From Ophiura sarsii (lineage: Eukaryota; Echinodermata; Ophiuroidea; Amphilepidida; Ophiuridae), in assembly GCA_035610835.1 (NCBI GenBank), contig CM069447.1, forward strand, positions 41,736,648-41,800,647: 64,000 nt of DNA. The letters are read 5' to 3'. Below the pieces are notes generated by a model. It was not told the DNA's origin, searched no databases, and saw only the letters and a list, made by a program, of their open reading frames with translations. A program made the position numbers and the translations under genes. Every line of letters starts with the position of its first letter. Positions within the stretch are counted from its first letter, which is position 1. Shown piece by piece: positions 59,510 to 64,000 of the stretch.

Positions 59510-59909
59510 TTAACCCATAGGCACTGCCTGTCAAATATCATCCATTTATGATTAATTGCAAGACAGTTGTTACATGGGTTTAGCTATATCAGTTCTTCAG
59601 TGGTCAGATGGGTAAAGCCTATCACAACACAAGTATTTTTGCTTAGCTGATTGGCTGGAGAAAAGGTACATTTTGATTGGTTGACAAGGAAATTATTCCA
59701 AGTAATTGACCAATCAGCGACAGTGATTCAGGTTCAAAGATTTCAAAGAACAATTTTGATTGGTCCCACTTGTGGTAATGCCAAGTAATCGACATATCAG
59801 AGATTGTGATTCATGTTAAAGCTTCATTCTGATTGGTTGTGCACAGATAATTTGATCCAGTAATTGACCAATCAGAGAGACCTATTCATGTTCTGCCTCA
59901 TCCTCTTAA
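59510..59909. repeat. MITE family D-like, expanded CCAAT-rich copy
   Basis: Begins TTAACCCATAGGCACTGCC and ends GCCTCATCCTCTTAA, which inverts to TTAAGAGGATGAGGC, similar to other right ends. Six CCAAT boxes are present near 59648, 59674, 59708, 59757, 59829 and 59866, in alternating orientation and several in the full CTGATTGG/CCAATCAG form. At 400 bp it is nearly twice the family length because of internal repetition. Its terminal TTAA is also the first TTAA of family A copy 12. Confidence 0.7.
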
Positions 59910-60167
59910 CACTTTCCATGTGGCAGGCGGCTGCAGACAACATTCCAAAATGTCACTAAATGTTTCAAAAATATCAAAATTATTTAATTTCATTCATACC
60001 ATATTTGTTGGAATCACCATGTTAAATGCATTGAAATAAGTACAAACATGCCTAGTATTGGTTCAGTAATTCTTAAGATATACTTTGAAAGATGGGAAAG
60101 GTTTCTGCAAAATCTGTTTTGTATATGGTAAAACTACAAAAACTAATAGATGCGTAGAAAGTGCTAA
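59906..60167 (+). repeat. MITE family A, copy 12
   Basis: Starts TTAACACTTTCCATGTGGC and ends GATGCGTAGAAAGTGCTAA. Small insertions have occurred, including an extra CATA in the CATTCATACCATATTTG block and ACTACAAAAACTAATA near the end, giving 262 bp. Confidence 0.9.
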
Positions 60168-60744
60168 TATACAAACCAGTATGGCACCAATCATCATTTC
60201 CATCCTGAAAATATCTTGGGAGAAATCAGCTGGCCAAAATGCAAAACATCAGAGCAGGCATTAAATGGTCTGAAAATAGGGACACAACCAATTGATATAA
60301 ATTCAGCCATATCTGATGAGACTTTGGGGGCATGGTCCCATCAGGACCTCATTCAGGTTGAAACAAATTGGATACAAGTATTTATGAACCACTGTTGAGC
60401 AATTAAGATGTAATCTATTGTTAGTGTATGGGGAGTATGTGTAAGTTGCTCATTTGGGATCTGGATTGGTTGTAAGTATTAAATATGGTATAGTATGAAA
60501 TGGCCGTTTTCCAAGGGGAGCATTTTGAACAGTTTATTTTCTTGTCCAACTGTTTGTGTATATAAATAAAACGGTGGTTTAGTTAAAATATTGCGACATT
60601 TTTGTTAACACTTCAGTCAGAGAAAGTGCACATGATTTTACTCTACATTTTGCAATGAGGTTGTGTTCATCACCAAAATAATGATGGTTAACCCCTGCTT
60701 TAGATGTATACCTATGCGGAAATACAACATTTCATCCAATAATC
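60168..60744. other. No gene recognised
   Basis: A 60-codon frame at 60216-60398 is not recognisable. No repeat assigned. Confidence 0.5.
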
Positions 60745-61030
60745 TTTAGTCCAAAATAATTTGGTTCAATCATGTTTTATCCAAAATTATTTTAGCCAAT
60801 CAGATTTTTGTCCAAATGTTACCTTGTCCATATTATTATTATTATCAGCTAAACCATGCTTCTTAATAGTCTGAATGTTTTTGTCCAATTTTGTTAAGGC
60901 CAAATAATTATCTTCCAATTTTATTTTTGTCCAATTGTTTTTGGTCCAAAGGATTTTCGTCCAAATTTTGTTTGGTCCAAAGGATTTTCGTCCAAATTTT
61001 GTTTGGTCCAAAGGATTTTCGTCCAAAACC
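60745..61030 (+). repeat. GTCCAAA-rich repeats ending in a 31-bp tandem array
   Basis: Variants of TTTTNGTCCAAA recur irregularly from 60745, then the unit GGTCCAAAGGATTTTCGTCC plus AAATTTTGTTT starts at 60943, 60974 and 61005 with an exact 31-bp period. The minus-strand translation gives repetitive peptides but shows no sign of being a gene. Confidence 0.8.
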
Positions 61031-62351
61031 TATTCCAAATTTATACCAATGCTTCCTTCCAAAAACCATGCAAAAACTAAACACATCCACTGCTCCTATC
61101 ATCAAGAGTGTTCCTCCTACGTGCTATTTAGAGGTTATGTTCATCATGTTCATATAGGCCCTGGTTGGTGGTATGTTCAAAAAAGACTGTAAGACATGGT
61201 CTGCATTGTAGACAGCTTGGAGCCATACAGTACCCTCTCCCATATGTTATAGTCATTTCAACCAGTTAAGCCATGGCCTCATAAAACAGCACACAAAATA
61301 CCTACCATAAATCTTCAGATGACAACTTTTAGGTTTTAGATTTTCTGTGTTTTATTTTATTTGTAGGTTGGTGACCTTCCAGGAGAGTTCATGATGCTAT
61401 GAATCCCTATTCTACAAATCAATTCTATGTTAAAAGAAAATTTATCGAATCTGTACAATTATTCACAGATGACTATCTGTGAATTATTATAGTGTTAATT
61501 TGTTGCGTAACATTTGTTAAAGGTTTGGACCGGGCCCTATTTCATGAAAATGCAAAAGAGGAAGCAAACAGAAATGCTGATTTTTCACACCATTCCAAGA
61601 CAGATTGGACTTTCCCATTAACTGCATACTGTGTTATCATGGAGGTGTTGTGTTTAGGCATATTTTTGTATCATAAAAGACCAACTCTATAGTGATACAT
61701 GTAGTGCAATCGCTGCAATCAGAGACACTGTAGTGCATGGGAGTAGTGAAAGTGGTTGGTCGGCAAAAAGGTTCATTTTCTGCGTCTGATTTTAAAATTA
61801 AAAATTGTAAGATAAAATGAAAGACCCCAATCTGAACACACTGATGCAACAAAAACAAAAACAAACCAAACTTTATAACCACAGAATCCCAAAAGGCCAG
61901 CTACAAGTTCAGAGCATCAACGATAGCTGCCTAATTGCAATTCAGCATTCAGACATTCTGCAATATTGGTATCACATGCTTGAACTTCATCATACGCCAA
62001 GAGGCAGCTATACATTCGGAGCAACAACAATGGCTGCTTCACCATACAATCCAACCATTAAAACCTTTTTGTAAAATTGTAATTGGGTACTCATGTTTTA
62101 AGTTCAACATGTGTTCGGTATATCAAATGTGCGCTGATTTATTATGCCAGACAGCCAGCAAATTGAATAGTGAAATTGGTTTCATTAAAACACATTTTTG
62201 TATGGATCGGCCATTTTTGTTGTTGGTTATGAAAACGGTTTCCCATCTAATGTTTTCTATTTCTTGAACTGTTGAATTAGAGATCATGTTTGGTCTCATT
62301 TCGAAGGTATTTTTCATACTCTGCAAGGGTATTGAGATGCGACTGTCCTTG
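61031..62351. other. No gene recognised
   Basis: A small hairpin ATTCACAGAT/ATCTGTGAAT lies at 61461-61484. Open frames of 81-110 codons in 61.6-62.3 kb overlap in both directions and are not recognisable. Confidence 0.45.
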
Positions 62352-62406
62352 GGTCTTTGCTACCAAGGTTTAGAGGGACACAGTTTTGGGCTATTGAGGA
62401 GGCACA
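62352..62406 (-). repeat. Dispersed repeat U, copy 2
   Basis: GGTCTTTGCTACCAAGGTTT then AGAGGGACACAGTTTTGGGC and TATTGAGGAGGCAC is the inverse of 24861-24929, with a small deletion. Confidence 0.65.
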
Positions 62407-62538
62407 ATTCTAGTGCTAACTCATTACAATTTTGTTGTATGAAACCGTATTGAAGAGTTGTTAAAATATTGAAACATTTTATGGAAACAATTGAGGAGTA
62501 TTCATAACTCATGCTGCGTGGAAAATGTACAGAAATCA

Positions 62539-62784
62539 TTAACGCTTTCAATGTGGCAGGCGTCTGCAGACGACATTCCAAAATGTCATAAAATGTTTCA
62601 AAAATGTCAAAGTTATTTAAATTCATTACCATATTTGGAATCACCATGAGAAATGCTTTGAAATAAGTACAAACATGCCTAGTATTGGGTCAGTAATCCT
62701 TGAGATAGACTTTGAAAATTGGGAAAGGTTTCTGACAAATCTGTTTTGTACGTGGTAAAACTTATAGCCGCATGAAGATTTTAA
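62539..62784 (+). repeat. MITE family A, copy 13
   Basis: Starts TTAACGCTTTCAATGTGGC. The right end is decayed to GCCGCATGAAGATTTTAA. The full body is present, including GTCTGCAGACGACATTCC. Confidence 0.9.
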
Positions 62785-63126
62785 AAACACATCTTTGTCT
62801 TGGTAGAGGGCATTGAACAGCCCTTATGGTATCATCATTAGGTGGCAAATTGTAACTTTGAACGTTAAATGGGTCAAAAAGTTTACCAGTGGCAACCTGA
62901 ACCTGTGATATAAATAAACGAAGCGTTGTCACTTGTTGTTGTCAACATCGGGTAATAGAATAATTGAATTTTAGCCTGCTGACTCGTTGAATTAGGCATT
63001 TTAGGTCTACAACCTTTTTAAGGAATTTACTCCTAATCTAACTATAGACAGTATTACTGCTTTTATAATTAGGCCTATACACAAATAAGATGTCATGAAG
63101 ATGATGGCCATATAATGAAATGATAG
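62785..63126. other. No gene recognised
   Basis: AT-rich flank of the minisatellite. Nothing can be supported. Confidence 0.5.
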
Positions 63127-63714
63127 GATGGTCAGAACTAGTCTAGAGAGGGGTAGTACATGTAGATGGACAGAACTAGTCTAGAGAAGGGTAGTAGATG
63201 GACAGAACTAGTCTAGAGAGGGGTAGTAGATGGACAGAACTAGTCTAGAGAAGGGTAGTAGATGGACAGAACTAGTCTAGAGAGGGGTAGTAGATGGACA
63301 GAACTAGTCTAGAGAAGGGTAGTAGATGGACAGAACTAGTCTAGAGAGGGGTAGTAGATGGACAGAACTAGTCTAGAGAAGGGTAGTAGATGGACAGAAC
63401 TAGTCTAGAGAAGGGTAGTAGATGGACAGAACTAGTCTAGAGAGGGGTAGTAGATGGACAGAACTAGTCTAGAGAGGGGTAGTAGATGGACAGAACTAGT
63501 CTAGAGAAGGGTAGTAGATGGACAGAACTAGTCTAGAGAGGGGTAGTAGATGGACAGAACTAGTCTAGAGAGGGGTAGTAGATGGACAGAACTAGTCTAG
63601 AGAGGGGTAGTAGATGGACAGAACTAGTCTAGAGAAGGGTAGTAGATGGACAGAACTAGTCTAGAGAGGGGTAGTAGATGGACAGAACTAGTCTAGAGAA
63701 GGGTAGTAGATGGA
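63127..63714 (+). repeat. 32-bp minisatellite, 18 units
   Basis: The unit is GATGGACAGAACTAGTCTAG plus AGAGGGGTAGTA. Seventeen exact-length 32-bp units run from 63165 to 63708, preceded by one 38-bp variant that carries a 6-base insertion and GGTCAG. Units differ at one position only, AGAGGGG or AGAAGGG. The order is G, then A G A G A G A A G G A G G G A G A. Each unit contains the overlapping palindromes ACTAGT and TCTAGA. Confidence 0.97.
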
Positions 63715-64000
63715 ATTGATAATTGAAGATGAATGCTCTGGCACACTTGAAGAAGAACTCAACCCATTTTCAGCCCCTCCCCCTCCCTCCCCACTCCCCA
63801 TATTCCTTCTTGCTTCTTGAAGGCATATGAACTCAACAAACTACTTCCAATTAGAAACTATTTACAACCCAGCATCATAGCAACATGGCTGACTAGTGCC
63901 GGGCAATTTGATACCACAATGATCCAGAAGCAAAAAATAGCATCATACTTTGCTTCTGGCGAGCGAAGAGAAAAATGTGGCCTCCTTACCACGGGTCACG
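63715..64000. other. No gene; C-rich tract
   Basis: CCCCTCCCCCTCCCTCCCC at about 63776-63795 gives G-quadruplex potential on the minus strand. No gene or element is recognised before the window ends. Confidence 0.5.

Noticed and set aside
60787..61105. Repetitive minus-strand peptide with NKIWTKILWTK-like repeats
   Set aside because: It is the translation of the 31-bp DNA repeat, with no gene context.
63127..63714. Regular array considered as CRISPR
   Set aside because: Units are directly adjacent with no unique spacers, and the context is eukaryotic. It is a minisatellite.

Overview
This window looks like non-coding nuclear DNA from an animal, most likely a marine invertebrate deuterostome such as an echinoderm or hemichordate. 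That placement is an inference. It rests on low GC content, spaced repeats of several short inverted-repeat transposon families, a TAA microsatellite joined to a 'TTTATATAGCGCC' motif of a kind common in marine invertebrate genomes, and frequent AGGCCTA/ACATGTA words. No protein-coding gene can be called with confidence. The longest open frames (120-162 codons) are about what chance gives in 64 kb. No tRNA, rRNA, bacterial operon or CRISPR array was found. The window is best read as intergenic or deep-intronic sequence.

The dominant content is miniature inverted-repeat transposable elements (MITEs). Family names here are local labels. Family A (about 245 bp, ends TTAACACTTTCC) has 13 copies spread from 8.4 to 62.8 kb in both orientations. 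Family B (about 252 bp, 34-bp terminal repeats) has three nearly identical copies at 15.1, 17.9 and 29.5 kb. Family D (about 215-400 bp, TTAA ends) has eight clearer copies plus several decayed ones and is studded with CTGATTGG/CCAATCAG boxes that match the NF-Y consensus. Families E to U add one to three copies each, with TA, TTA or CTA target duplications visible for some.

Tandem repeats form a second layer. There is a divergent array of about 170-bp units at 8.8-9.9 kb, a 132-bp duplication at 16.6 kb, a 173-bp G-rich duplication at 23.2 kb, an irregular array at 38.7 kb, a 38-bp array carrying a CCAAT box at 53.2 kb, a 31-bp array at 60.9 kb, and an 18-unit 32-bp minisatellite at 63.1-63.7 kb.

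Between these lie stretches with few repeats and more CpG, at about 7.3-7.9, 10.7-11.5, 16.8-17.5, 30.1-33.7 and 50.1-50.7 kb. These are the best candidates for conserved regulatory DNA or undetected exons. Two are flagged at low confidence: a possible promoter with a 5' exon near 11.4 kb and a possible coding exon near 17.2 kb. A 70-base near-perfect hairpin at 35.44 kb could be a microRNA-like precursor or a tiny palindromic transposon.

No coordinated multi-gene system is visible. The most unusual signals are the CCAAT-rich MITE family with its local amplification, the junction at 59.9 kb where two MITE families share one TTAA, and the 35.44 kb hairpin.
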